From positions 558,001 to 622,000 of the forward strand of contig NW_026570291.1 of assembly GCF_019649055.1 (NCBI RefSeq): 64,000 bases of DNA, read 5' to 3'. Positions 24,137-35,300 of the stretch are shown one piece after another (position 1 is the first letter of the stretch; each line of letters begins with the position of its first letter). Under the pieces are notes generated by a model, which had not been told where the DNA came from, did no database searches, and saw only the letters and a list, made by a program, of their open reading frames with translations. The translations under genes were made by a program, and so were the position numbers. Origin of the DNA: Paramacrobiotus metropolitanus. Lineage: Eukaryota; Tardigrada; Eutardigrada; Parachela; Macrobiotidae.

Positions 24137-24662
24137 TCAACATTGACACAATACCTCGCTTTGCCCGAACTGATGCAGTCTCTGAGGACTGTGGCTCCTC
24201 ATCCGTAAGATCTGGAGTGCCCAGCTGTCGTGAAGGGGTGCTCTGCTTCTTCTCTGGTTTTTCGGAGACGGTTGGCTAATCTCCACGTCTGGATCAGCAG
24301 GAAACTTGCCACGACGGTTTCCACGGCTTACCACAGTCGCATTGCGTCGAGCAATACCAGCAAGCTTAAGTCTTTCATAACGGCGACGTAATGCATCATT
24401 GACTGCTGCTGCACGACTGGTTGAAGGTTTAGGGCTTTTTGCTGCAGCGGAAACAGTTCCAGATGGTCCGGCGGACTGAGCAGCAAAAACAGGTTGTTCA
24501 GCAGTACGAGCAGAAACTCGAGCTCGAGTAACTCTGCTGGAAGATTGCGCCTCATCACTTTCAGGCGAATATCCGAACGGCAACCCTGCCAACTCTCTAC
24601 GCGGGCGAACAACAGGGACGACAGTCTTTCGCGCATTAGGTTTTCGCGGAGTTGCAGACATT
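24137..24662 (-). CDS. Element accessory ORF: basic Ser/Ala-rich protein or exon
   Basis: The likely start is MSATPRKPNARKT. The product is rich in Arg, Ser, Ala and Pro (VVRPRRELAGLPFGYSP, then SRVTRARVSARTAEQ), looks disordered and carries many basic residues. The frame ends near a donor-like GTATTG, suggesting splicing toward the ORF at 23,913. No homologous family is recognised. It lies within the accessory zone of the giant LTR element and in the same orientation as gag-pol. Confidence 0.5.
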
Positions 24663-25245
24663 TTAGAACTAGTACTGGCAAATATGGAAAACTGGCAAAC
24701 GCCCGACAAAAGAGAGAAACAAATCAAATTAAGACCGAAAAACCACAACAAAGTAAATGGCTGATTACAGTGCGGTTAATCCGGCACCGACACCGGAAGT
24801 CAGAAATTCACGAAGTCAACTACACGGCGGCTGACAGGCGACAAGTAAGATCTTCCGAATTTCACAGGATTTTGGTTGTTTCACACCAGGAGGAAACTGA
24901 CGGAACTTTTCCTTGGAAGGTTTGTAAATTTAAAACCCAAAATCTAAAATTTTCATACGCCAACACCTTCATGGTAGAATAAGGGACAAACATCACACAT
25001 CAAAGGCCAGAACACGCGGCTAGGATAAACTCAGAACACAGACCGGAAACCGCATAGTTTCCGACGAAATTGCCTTAACGGGGCGGCTGATAAGCGACAG
25101 AATGCCGCATCGCAAGTACAGAAAATATCAGCTGATCATAACCTGGAAGTGAAGAACCCAACGATATTTATTCTCTTACGGTGGAGGTCTATCTATTATT
25201 CACACGTGTTTGTTCTGTTTTTATTTTAACCATCTCGGCTTTATC

Positions 25246-25878
25246 ATGTCAGTACAGCCCGGAGAACCATCGCCAGAAACTGACGCTGTGGAACATGCAC
25301 GCTATTGGAAACAGCGGACGCAGGAATCCATTCAGCTTGCAATGGCTGCGCCACTTACCGGGAACGAGACGATCATCAGCCGTCGTCAGCTGGCCATGCA
25401 TACCGCCGCTCATGCCTGTATTCTTGAAGCGGATATTACTGGGTACTACGTCGATATCGCAGCAATCAAGCAGTTCGTCCAGGATATGCACCCAGACTTC
25501 AGAGCTGATCGTGTCGAAGTTTTCCTAGAAGACGCGATTAATGCGGGGATTCTGTTGAAAAAGATGGCGCGAGACGGGCGCTTCGTGCTTGAAGTTGCGG
25601 AAGAAGTTTACAAGAGTCGCAGGGTGAAGATCGTGGACACATACAGCAAACTTCGCTGCATGATACGCGCGATCCTTTATCACGCACGTTATGCCATGTC
25701 ACGGCCAGAGATTCAGCAGTGGGCCGCCGGAACTTACGATCTACAGCTAGAGAACTACGAGCGGAAGTTTAATCGTGGATTGCACCGACTCTTGGAGAAA
25801 AAGCAAGTCGTGATGGTTTACGGCAATCTTTATGTGCACAGCTGTATCGACCTGTGGCTGCGCAGCATTCGTGGATGA
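25246..25878 (+). CDS. Opposite-strand ORF in the element: helical protein with possible winged-helix repeats
   Basis: This ORF runs against the direction of the LTR element. The preferred start is the Met of MSVQPGEPSPETD. The 210-residue product is mostly helical and basic, with two loosely similar stretches: KQFVQDMHPDFRADRVEVF leading to AINAGILLKKMARDG, and MIRAILYHARYAMSRPEIQ leading to GLHRLLEKKQVVMVYGN. Each has the look of helix-helix followed by a beta wing, as in winged-helix or linker-histone-like domains, but this is a weak visual impression. The stop is closely followed by a donor-like CAGTGAGTA. A second plus-strand ORF follows within about 140 bp. Its own promoter was not identified. 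Confidence 0.65.
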   Translation: MSVQPGEPSPETDAVEHARYWKQRTQESIQLAMAAPLTGNETIISRRQLAMHTAAHACILEADITGYYVDIAAIKQFVQDMHPDFRADRVEVFLEDAINAGILLKKMARDGRFVLEVAEEVYKSRRVKIVDTYSKLRCMIRAILYHARYAMSRPEIQQWAAGTYDLQLENYERKFNRGLHRLLEKKQVVMVYGNLYVHSCIDLWLRSIRG

Positions 25879-26011
25879 TGTTTGTGCGACACTTTGGCTC
25901 AGACGATCAGTGAGTACTTAGATAAACCATTGATAAAAGTAGATACAAAAGTAGACATAAAACTTTCTCTGTATTTTCAACGCAATAACGAGAGCAATTG
26001 CAGATGTAAAA

Positions 26012-26542
26012 ATGGCCACGTTGAAGGTCGAAAGGAACGGAAAGGAGACGGAACAGCACGTCGCCGATGCTAGTTTCGGCTACGTCGGCGAGGACGTCGA
26101 ATTAATTATCGACGGCGTTATGGAGCGCTTGGATGCCATTGATCCCGCCAAAAACAACACCATCGGAGCCAACATGCTCGTTCGCGCCAGTAAAGACGGC
26201 CGCATCAAGCGTGAGCCAATTATTACTCTTAAACAGCTGCAAGAAATGAATGCCCGTCCGCGATATGTAGCACCAAAACTGGACAAACAGCGTAAGGAGG
26301 CGAAAGCGGGGAAGCCCAAGGAAAAGGCTGAAAAACCAGGCGCCGATAACACTGACGATATTGACAAACTGCTGCTGATGGTAGAGAGCGAGAGGGACAT
26401 CATGGATAACTGTAAGGCGCTGGTATATACTTTAAAGGCGCGCGTGTACACAGGCATTGACCATATTCAGTATGTCCGTGAAGCTTTGGAGCAGCGTATG
26501 GCCGACATCAAAAACGCCAAGGAACCGCTGGATTTAGACTAG
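26012..26542 (+). CDS. Opposite-strand ORF in the element: charged protein with coiled C-terminal helix
   Basis: 176 residues starting MATLKVERNGKETEQH. The start is preceded by an acceptor-like AATTGCAG, so the ATG may sit just inside an exon. The N-terminal part is mixed alpha/beta (FGYVGEDVELIIDGVMERL); the middle is very Lys-rich (KLDKQRKEAKAGKPKEKAE); the end is a long amphipathic helix (DIDKLLLMVESERDIMDN onward) that could dimerise. Base composition and codon use look like real coding sequence. With the ORF at 25246-25878 it forms a two-gene unit antisense to the retroelement. The family is not recognised. Confidence 0.65.
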   Translation: MATLKVERNGKETEQHVADASFGYVGEDVELIIDGVMERLDAIDPAKNNTIGANMLVRASKDGRIKREPIITLKQLQEMNARPRYVAPKLDKQRKEAKAGKPKEKAEKPGADNTDDIDKLLLMVESERDIMDNCKALVYTLKARVYTGIDHIQYVREALEQRMADIKNAKEPLDLD

Positions 26543-27127
26543 ACAGCAGTGTTTAATGCTTCTCGGTTTTGGCGGCTGATGGATAATTTGTAACGAATTC
26601 AGCCGGTTGTTTTCTTAATCCTGGTTTTATTAATTTTTGGATCTGAGTTTAATTTTGTAATCCATGGACAGATACTCATTTAATTTTTATTCTCCATGTC
26701 ATACGGATCTTGTCAATTGAGTTTAATGGGAGACTTTAACGGCCGTGAAGATAGTCTGCAGATGTTGTAATAAAAGGTGCTCAAAAACAACGACCATCCC
26801 AAATCAAACGGAATGCAGATAACAGAACTAACTGTGTCAGCACATCAAGCAGAAAATATAACAACGTTGCGATATATAAAAGTATAAAAAGAATATTCTG
26901 GTTTGCAAAATCGGAAACCACTTGGCTACAAAAAAATTTCCTTTAGAATTTAGACACCGGAAGCGCTTCATGTCGTGTATATTCAAAATAGGCCGTTAGT
27001 TGTAGTTTAAATTGTGAATCTCTCTCCGTAACAATCATAGAATTAAAAATGAAAACACCACTATTGTGCCCCACAAAAATACAAAAATATAAAACCGAAA
27101 AAGAAGGTTTTAAGACTGCAAATTAAT

Positions 27128-28485
27128 TTATGAGGGTTTTGAACCCAAAACCGTCCGGTTCACCCGTTGTTGTGGTTCAACAGTTCTCTGCACAAGACTA
27201 CCGATATTTCTACGATATATCCGCATTAAATTTCAGCACCGGAAATGGCTCATCCGTAACGCGCACAGAATTAGACTGAGTAACCTAAACATATGGCCCA
27301 TTATAAACACAAAAATAGAAAACCCAAAAATAAGGTTTTTCAAAATGCGCAAATTAAATTAGGGGCTTGAACTCTAGACCTAGAAACAGCTGGTTTGTGT
27401 GGATTTTCTTGTCTAGCCACTACGCCACAATATGTGCTTCACTATAGCCGAACGAAGTCTCAACACTGCAATATAGACTAGATCACACATACAGCCGGAT
27501 GTAATTTTAACACACAGCATTATCGCTCAACCGTTTTAGTAGAAAAATTCACGACAATAATACCAAAGTGTCAGTATTCAAGGCCACGAAGATAGAAAAC
27601 AAAAAAAAGAAGATGAAATTTAAATGTGCATTAATTATGAGGGTTTCGAACCCGAGGCCTTAAATTGACCGGGTGGTTGCAGAGATTTGCTACTTGACCA
27701 CTACACCACAAAGTCTTACGACAAAAACAAGTAAAAATTGAACGATATAGGCTGTACGCTTGCATGCTGCTCACTGGCAACTGACACAGAATTGGCGCCA
27801 CAATACAGAATGCATAGAGTAAGAGTGTTTGAAAAATATAAACCCGAAAAAGAGTATTTTATGAAAATGCGTTTAAATTTGTTACAGGTTAGAACCCAGG
27901 AGCTAGCCGAGAGTCGCCTAGTATTGTCCTCTTGTCTAGTCCACTACGCCACACAGGGCACTGATAAAGATACAGTCATAAAATGACGTACAGGAGTTAC
28001 ACTTTACAGTATTCCACTTTTCGTAGTTCATAACGACGGATCTCACCGGAGAGTAACTCACAATTCGTACTGCTTAACCCAACACATAAAAATATGAAAA
28101 CAGAGACAATAAAACCGAAAAAGAAAGTTTATTTACAAGATTGCATTTTTTATGTGGATTAGAACCAGAGACTAGCGGGGAGTCGCGGTCCATTGTTCTT
28201 GTTACTACTCCTCTCGGCCATACAAGCCATTTAACAAAATTACCGTTTCGTAATACCATACAGTCCGCACACATACACTGTATTCCACATTTCATATGTC
28301 GCTCTCCGTAACTACTGATCTATAATTGGCGGTATTAAACCCAAAGCATATAAATATAAGAATGCACAAAATGAAACGATAAAACGAAGATCATTTACAA
28401 AATTGCGACTTAATATGGACTAGAACCTCCGACCAATAACGGAGCCAGAACGGAGACCAGTACTACACCAGCGGGGTCGCTCTAC
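27128..28485 (-). ncRNA. Array of six tRNA-like units with Pol III A and B boxes
   Basis: Six diverged tandem modules on the minus strand, in the sense direction of the LTR element. Approximate tRNA-like parts: 27128-27200, 27356-27432, 27635-27712, 27884-27956, 28152-28226, 28413-28485. B-box-like motifs: GGTTCAAAACC, AGTTCAAGCC, GGTTCGAAACC, GGTTCTAACC, GGTTCTAATCC, GGTTCTAGTCC. A-box-like motifs such as TGGCGTAGTGGC, TGGTGTAGTGGT, TGGCGTAGTGGA and TGGCCGAGAGGA lie about 45-60 nt upstream. B-box spacing is 228, 279, 244, 270 and 261 bp. Downstream of most units, about 25-50 nt on, is a short hairpin around CTTTTTC (perfect 7-bp stem in the first unit) and then T runs that could end Pol III transcription. 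Acceptor stems pair poorly, so these are tRNA-like rather than working tRNAs. They could be a Pol III RNA cluster or a tandem tRNA-derived repeat. Confidence 0.7.
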
Positions 28486-29018
28486 GCAAAACGAAAATAA
28501 ACAGCAGCGCTAAGGGCGCACAACAACGGTATAAAATTTGTGTATAGGCTGTCCGCCCGAGTGACAGTCTATATGAAAAGTGACGGAAAAATTAACGGAA
28601 GCGAACACTTGTGGGGTTGCAGGCTGCGGCGTTCAAAATTTGTCAACAGCAGCACAAACAGCAACTACATATAGTTTATTAAACTCGCAATCTGCACAGT
28701 GATCAAACACTCGGACTAACAGAGGAACAAAACGCAATAGCCATAGTGTTATCCGTGCAGGAAACAGAACAGCAAAAATTCATGGAACAAAACCGAAGGC
28801 AAAGAAACCATAACTATCTATCAAAAGATAAAATTCTAAAAAGGACCAGCAACGCGAGATCGTAAAATGAGCAAAATGAGCACAGAGGCGAACGGAAAAC
28901 AAACGATAAGGCGAACCGAACAAAAGTGTTCAATCAACAGAAAAGAAAGAGAACTACTGTGCAGTTTAGCATATAGGAGCAAAGTTTGCTCCGAAGGCTT
29001 CATTGAACTCATGTCGGT

Positions 29019-29201
29019 CTACGGGTTCTTCAGTGGAAGCTTGGAAACAGCCTCCTTGACAGCAATCCGCTTCCGTTCAAAACGATGCTGTGCTTCAGTG
29101 CGTTGAGCCATCTTGTGTGCAACAGACGCCGTCCATTCCGAAACACGGTTTTCCAGCGCCTGCTTGGCCGCTTTCTTCTGCTCTCGTGCAGGAGGAGTCA
29201 T
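29019..29201 (-). CDS. Element accessory ORF: 60-residue basic helical protein
   Basis: A short frame beginning MTPPAREQKKAAKQALENR and ending KLPLKNP before a stop. It is strongly basic and predicted to be one long helix (RTEAQHRFERKRIAVKEAV). It lies in sense orientation within the accessory zone. Length and composition alone cannot establish that it is translated. No family is recognised. Confidence 0.35.
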   Translation of the reverse strand: MTPPAREQKKAAKQALENRVSEWTASVAHKMAQRTEAQHRFERKRIAVKEAVSKLPLKNP

Positions 29202-29817
29202 GGTAAACAAAATAGTCACAAAGGTAACCATAGGACAAAACGAGAACTAATCCCAGAGTATGAAGGGAGGTGAGCTGGGAAGTGAACCAAAGGAAATAAG
29301 GGAAGAGCACGACTAGAACGAACGAAAACTACTAGGGTATATTCAGAATGCTTGTAGAATGGGTGTCCGCTCCTTGACGGCAGTGACAAATTGTCGGACT
29401 TCGCTAGCTGCGAAGTTAACGTTAACGGAATTGCCTCCACAGGTGGGTAGCGTACAAAGCTGATTTCTAATATTACACGACAAATCTGTATTTTCCACCA
29501 TTTTATTTCATTGACAATATCGTTGTAAAACGTTATGATAGTACCACAGCATTGGCAAAATTATTAAGCCACTGCAAAATTCACAGAAAAGCTAGCCATA
29601 ACGATCAGGCTTTATTACAACTGTAAACAAAGATTCAGACACGATTAGTGCCATTGGCAAAATCATAGCCCAAGGTACGAAAATTTAAACACACAAAATC
29701 AGGGAATTAAACCCAGAGATTTAAAGTATTAGGTGCAACAGCGGAGACAAATGTAAAAATGATCTGTACAAGTTATTCAGACCGCTGCCTACTCCGAACG
29801 GCCGTTCAATCAACTGC

Positions 29818-30357
29818 TTACTTCCAGTAATTATAGGGAATTCCGCGCAAAGGATGACGCTGCACGACAATGTGCTTACGCTTCTTCTTCGGCGAATCGG
29901 GAATGGGAGGCTCCACGTTCTCCCAAGGCGTGTTCACGTGCGCCTTTTCATTCCACCAATCTGCAAAATCTGGATCGGGCTCCTTCCAATCCTCCAGATT
30001 GCCAGATCCCCACAATTTCGGGACGGGTTCGTCGTCAATCGTCCACAACATACGGCCGCAAGAGCCTGGGCCATTATTCTCACACTCCACACAGCAGAGT
30101 TCGTCCTCCATAATGCGCTTATTTTCAGCAATTAAGCGCTTACGGCGAGCACGCGAAGTTTCCGGCTTGGGTGGCATCGGCGGAAGACCCAAGTCTTTAC
30201 GAATACGATCCGCTGCAGCACGGACGACCAAAGTGTCGGGTCCGGGCCAGATTCCGCAACGGATGTAGTAAAACTCCGTCTGATCCGCACGAATCTCATC
30301 CTCTGCGTAGTTGACGAGCATTTCATATCTTTCGGGTTGCTCCTCTACAATGCACAA
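29818..30357 (-). CDS. Element accessory ORF: protein with Cys cluster and nuclear-signal-like tail
   Basis: About 179 residues in the visible main exon. Features are FYYIRCGIWPGPDTLVVRAA, an Arg/Lys-rich helix (ETSRARRKRLIAENKRIM), a cysteine group (CCVECENNGPGSCG) that could bind a metal ion, a Trp-rich acidic segment, and a C-terminal KKKRKH resembling a nuclear localisation signal. An acceptor-like TTGTGCATTGTAG lies just inside the frame's 5' end. A short upstream exon-like segment with a GTAAGT donor lies near 30,466-30,548. This suggests the accessory gene is spliced. The function is unknown; a regulatory nuclear role is a guess from composition. Confidence 0.55.
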   Translation of the reverse strand: MCIVEEQPERYEMLVNYAEDEIRADQTEFYYIRCGIWPGPDTLVVRAAADRIRKDLGLPPMPPKPETSRARRKRLIAENKRIMEDELCCVECENNGPGSCGRMLWTIDDEPVPKLWGSGNLEDWKEPDPDFADWWNEKAHVNTPWENVEPPIPDSPKKKRKHIVVQRHPLRGIPYNYWK

Positions 30358-31161
30358 GAGAGGATGTAATTTGCAAAATGGACGAAAAGTCCTTCAAATA
30401 CGCTCACAGCAACAGTGCTAATATGATGCTGGGTTATGCAAGAAGTATGCGTAGCACTAATTACTTACGACGCAATTGCTCCGCATAGTCGTCTGAAATA
30501 ATGCGGGCAAAACTGCCCTTAAAAGTGAAACTTTCCTTGATGTTATCCATAATGAGACTGTAGGAGAATCAGATTTAAACCGAAAGAGTGGAATCTAAAT
30601 TTAGAAAGCCAACAGAGCGCGGGGAAAATCAGAATGACAGGTCTGAACAAGAAGACTGTTGACACACACTGCACTGCAGGAACCAGAACCGGAAACAGCT
30701 GTACCGCCCCAAACTGCCGTCGCCCTAACATTTAGCTACATATGGGCGGTCGGTACAGCGACACAGTTCCTCTGCATGTTTGAACACGAAGACTCGCATT
30801 TTTCGTTGAAAAGCTGTAAGATTTACGTTTTCTTATAATTAATTAATGATTTCTGTTGGAATTTCATTGAATAATAATTTGAATGGATTATATCGGCTAA
30901 TTCAACTGGATTTATTCATGAGCAGCAAATCCAGATCGCGCAAGACCAACGGTAAGCCAATAGATCATGAAGTTTTAAACAAAAGATGAATTGCGCAGAA
31001 GGAAGAAAAGGCTTAAATGTAAACAACATAAAAGGTTCTGTGCAAGATGCTATAAACATAAGACTATAAGAGTAGTGCTGCTCCACATAGAAGGTGAGCG
31101 ACTAAAAGGGAGCAAAGGACAATAACGCTAACGGAACTCAGTGTTTGCAGGGAAGACTTCA

Positions 31162-32028
31162 TTACATCGCGGAACCCATATTATCATCATCGTCGCGGCC
31201 GTGGTGCTGACGCTTGGCGGTCGAAGCATCCAGCCTGCCCGGGCTAGGTTTCTCCTGTCCCTTCGTCAGCCAACGAGATTGCTGCAGCCAATCTGAACGA
31301 CGGTGAGCTGAGTGCCAACGTTCTTCCGCCTCCAACTGCAGCTCAAAGTCAATATCGGATACGGGATCGTTGGCGTGTTGAGTATAGACGTCCACGAGTG
31401 TGACCACTGCACCACCATCTCCAGTTTTACCAGGAGCATAATTCATCGCAGTGAGCAACTGCACTGGATTGCGCACTACATTAATGCCATGGTTCCGGCG
31501 GAGTTCGCAGATAATCTGGCCAAGGAGCCACGTCTGATGGAAATCCGCACGCAGGTAACGAAGTAAAGCATAGTGAGCTTCACTGCGCTGAATATCCAAT
31601 GTATGGACGAAACGATTATACTTATCCAGGCTCATCTGAGATCCGATGTGATAGATTCTGCCGCGGTAACGCAATTTAGTATCCGGATGCAATACAATAT
31701 ATTCGCTGTCAGGATCGTACGGGCATTGATGTAGGCCGGACGGGGGAATATATCCTCGCTCTCCACGTGCATACTCATACGGAGATGGCGGAATACCACA
31801 ATGGACCATGCGCCCTGCCCATTCGAACGTTTCTGGCCAGCCAACATGAGGATCATCATTCAGTGGCGCCTGTACATTCGCTTCAACCTGCACTGAATCT
31901 TCAGAAGAACTAGTGGTGTCTTCCTGCTGCTGAGAGCGATGGGGTGGCAATCTCGGACGATGCATGATAAGGGCCAACCAAAAGGTAAAATACACAAGCA
32001 CGGAGATACAAGTAGGACTTGCCAACAA
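31162..32028 (-). CDS. Element accessory ORF: about 270-residue protein, unidentified
   Basis: A likely start is MHRPRLPPHRSQQQ (about 31,965), though the frame opens earlier with a hydrophobic run. After a Ser/Glu-rich N-terminus comes a globular part (YIPPSGLHQCPYDPDSEY, RYRGRIYHIGSQMSLDKY, then YALLRYLRADFHQTW) and a basic/acidic tail (KRQHHGRDDDD). Spacing of aromatic and Leu-rich helices faintly recalls the ORF at 23,119-23,913, so the two may be paralogues; this needs profile comparison. It is the first accessory ORF downstream of the integrase, where env would be expected, but it has no clear signal peptide plus TM anchor. Confidence 0.55.
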   Translation of the reverse strand: MLASPTCISVLVYFTFWLALIMHRPRLPPHRSQQQEDTTSSSEDSVQVEANVQAPLNDDPHVGWPETFEWAGRMVHCGIPPSPYEYARGERGYIPPSGLHQCPYDPDSEYIVLHPDTKLRYRGRIYHIGSQMSLDKYNRFVHTLDIQRSEAHYALLRYLRADFHQTWLLGQIICELRRNHGINVVRNPVQLLTAMNYAPGKTGDGGAVVTLVDVYTQHANDPVSDIDFELQLEAEERWHSAHRRSDWLQQSRWLTKGQEKPSPGRLDASTAKRQHHGRDDDDNMGSAM

Positions 32029-32367
32029 ATAAAAGTGCGCAGGTTTGAAAAACTGATACCGATTTGCAGGCAGGCAACAGACTCCATCAATCTACTAATT
32101 TGTCAGACCAACTTCGCCAAAAGTGAACCTGTGCGGGGCACAAACCCGACGTCATCAGCTACTGGCCAATGGCGAGACTGGACTTTTAGAAAGTACGTGC
32201 ACTAGAATTTTGGGAATTTTCCTTACAAAATAGTGCGTCAAAGCATAAGATTTTAAATATTTTAAAATTCAAAAATCAAACAATTAAACATATTTACACG
32301 GCCGCTCGCTTATTTTAATCTAAATTGCATAACGAGCAGATTTTGGTAAATTTAACCAAATCGTCCT

Positions 32368-35300
32368 TCATTTCCGGCCAGAAAAATCGAAGTTTAGAAT
32401 ACAAATATTCATGCGGCGATATTGCACTATTATATTTGTGCAAAAGACGTCGGTGTACCGATTCAACCAAATTTTTCGCCACTGAAACGGAATTAACACT
32501 TTAGGGATTCTTTTAACAATATCCTCTCTTTCCCCGTAATGGCGAATAACACCATTAACTTTCAGGACTAGCGGAAGATGCCAAGCTGCATAAGTGGATT
32601 CTTCGAGCGTAAAATCTCCATCAACAACAGCGTCCCAGATCATGGTATCGCTGCACTCCATTTGCCGATATTTCCAAAATTCCTGTTTGTCGAGAACATC
32701 GTCAGATATCACGCCCTGGGGCCAAAAGCGTTCAATCGGACGCGCCCAAGCCGGGGCTGGTATAATCCTTTCTTCAATGACACCCGTGAGTACTGGCATC
32801 GACACCGGAACAATTTCGATGGCATTGCAGGTAATAGCCGGTGTACTATTGGCTAGCAGCTCAATGGATGCAGATGTACTTTCTGTAGGCTGGGGTATAT
32901 TCGGTACAGCCGTATTTCGATTATTTGTAGTCATACGTTTTTTATTATCCAATGACGGGTCTCTCTTGCGTTTTTTGTCATTGCTTTCATTGACAAATCT
33001 CTCCACAGGTTTCACTACACGCCCGGAACGGGTTTTAAGTAACGGAACTTTTTCCATTTCATCATCCAGATATTTAGCATATTCTGCATCAAGCCTGGAC
33101 GATGCATTGTCAACCGATGGGATAACCGGCGGCGGCGCGGGCGCCTCAACAACTTCGTCAGGACACTCTTTTTCCACACAGTTAAGCAACTTAGGTAATT
33201 GTTCATCTTGTAAAATAGTATCGACGTCGCGGAAATTATAGGGTTTTAATCTACTAGCGTGAACTGTATCAGTTTTGACATTTCCACGCCTATTGCTCTT
33301 AACAACATAGTGCACAGGCCCAGACGGGCGAACGATTTCCCATCCAGCAGCCCAACGGGGCATAAGAGACGGATTCTTGCCCACTTTTCTGTGAAGTACA
33401 TACACAAGAACTTGATCACCTGGTCTATACGTGACATGTGATATATTCGAATCGTAACGGATTTTGTCTTTTAGTTTATGCCGGAACTCCTCGGCGTTCA
33501 CCAGATCCAATGCCTCACCGAGGCCACGCTGCATCTGCTGTACGAAAACATGAGCGAGAACAACGAAGTCGTCTTCAAATGGGAGGAAATTGTTTACAGG
33601 TAATCTCATCTCGGTGCCGTGCATCATAAAGAACGGTGTACGGCCCGTCCGTTCCACTACCTTGCTGTTAAAGGCGGCACAAAGTGCTGGAAGGAAAAGT
33701 TCCCAGTCGCTTTGCTGCTCATTAACATACTTCGCCAACGCCTTTTTAATTTCTCCTACACGTTTTTCAACCAAACCATTTCCCTGCTGGTGACCTGACG
33801 CTGTCGGTGCGTGAGCAACACCGGCAAGAGCTAGAAGCTCTCGAAACATTTCAGACATAAAGTTGCTGCCACGATCCGACGTAATATGAAGTGGCATACC
33901 AAAAACCGTTAAGATGCGCCGATAAAGGAATTGGGCTAGAGTGGCGGCATCATTTCTCTCAACTGCTTCAGCGACAATATATTTGCTCCCATAATCAACT
34001 GCAATAATTATATTTTTGTTTCCAGATTCCGTCGTTGGATGTGCCGGAGCAACATCGATTGCCCACACCAGTCTAGGAGGAACCGTTGGGTTGGACTGCA
34101 GAGCGCCAGCCGGGGCTGTGGCGGGGATATTTGGGCAAGACACGCCGCGCAGGATGCACAGTAATTCTTCACCAACTCAAACATCCGTGGCCAATAGAAG
34201 TACTTATACATCCGCTTATAGGTGGCCAGAACTCCTAAATGTGCTGCCAGAGGCGAGTCATGGTTATCCTGTAGGAACTGGAGACGCCAATGCACTGGCA
34301 CATACATACAGTAGAAAATTTTTCTATTTAATTCAAATTTATAATAAACAACGCCCTGTTTAACGACAAATTTATTTAGGTGTAACTGCTCGTGTTCTGA
34401 CATCTTTTCCTTTTTATTTTCTAGGAGCAAGTGCCATCGAACAATGCGCGCGTCGCGAGACTGTTCTTCAGCCCAGTATGAGGCTTTGTCATCCGTAATC
34501 AACTTCTGCACCTTATCTGCATCAAAGGCTTTCATGTCCTCTTCTGATATGGCCTTCACTTCAGCCGACATCATTTCAAAGCGGATATCCACGTAGTCTC
34601 TTTCCAGGACTGCGAAGCAACACTCCATCATCGCTGCATCACCGGCGAAAGGGTAAGTTTGCCGATAATCAAACTCGATATCTGAGTCATCTGAGTCGGG
34701 TTCTGGTTGTTCTCCTGGATTTTTACTTAAAGCGTCAGCAATAACATTCTCTTTTCCAGGGATATGCACCGGTTTGGTGTTAAATTGCTGTATATATAAT
34801 GCCCACCCAAGGCGGCCAGCAGCATCGCGCATATTATTAAGGAACACCAAAGCCTGATGATCAGTCTGGACTTCGAACTGATAATCTGACAGGTAATGTT
34901 TCCATTTCTTTAAAGCACAGATAACTGCGTAAGCTTCGAGTTCTGTAGGAAAATAAAGTCTCTTCTGCGTCTCTGTCAATTTGCGGCTTAAGTATGCAAT
35001 AGGTCTCCAATTTGTCGCCACGTCCGTTGGCTTATTCCGAGGACATTGCATAAGCACCGCGCCGACAGCGATAGTGCTGGCATCCACCACAACACGAGAC
35101 AAGGCTTCTGGATCATAACGGGCCAGGACCGGCGCCGTAACCAAGGCTTCCTTCAATTTTTCAACTGCATGACACTGGTCAGTTCCCCATTCAAAAGTAA
35201 CTTTTTTAGGAATAAGCTTTTGAAGAGGCTCCGCAATCTCTTGGAAGTTCTTAATGAATTGGCGATAGTATCCTACCATGCCCAAGAATCTTAAAATGTC

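Noticed and set aside
27060-28400. Pre-microRNA hairpins after each tRNA-like unit
   Set aside because: Stems are only about 6-8 bp, far short of a microRNA precursor; in the third unit no good stem is visible.
27128-28485. Six functional tRNA genes
   Set aside because: Acceptor stems pair poorly and anticodon arms are irregular. Only A and B boxes and part of the T arm are good, so I call them tRNA-like.
28867-29106. A plus-strand frame MSKMSTEANGKQTIRR...
   Set aside because: It overlaps the minus-strand basic ORF at 29019-29201, has low complexity, and shows no supporting signal. Neither frame is strong; the minus one has the more protein-like helix.
21793-32028. The accessory block as an integrated DNA virus or Polinton
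   Set aside because: I recognise no DNA polymerase B, packaging ATPase, protease or capsid gene, and no second set of terminal repeats.
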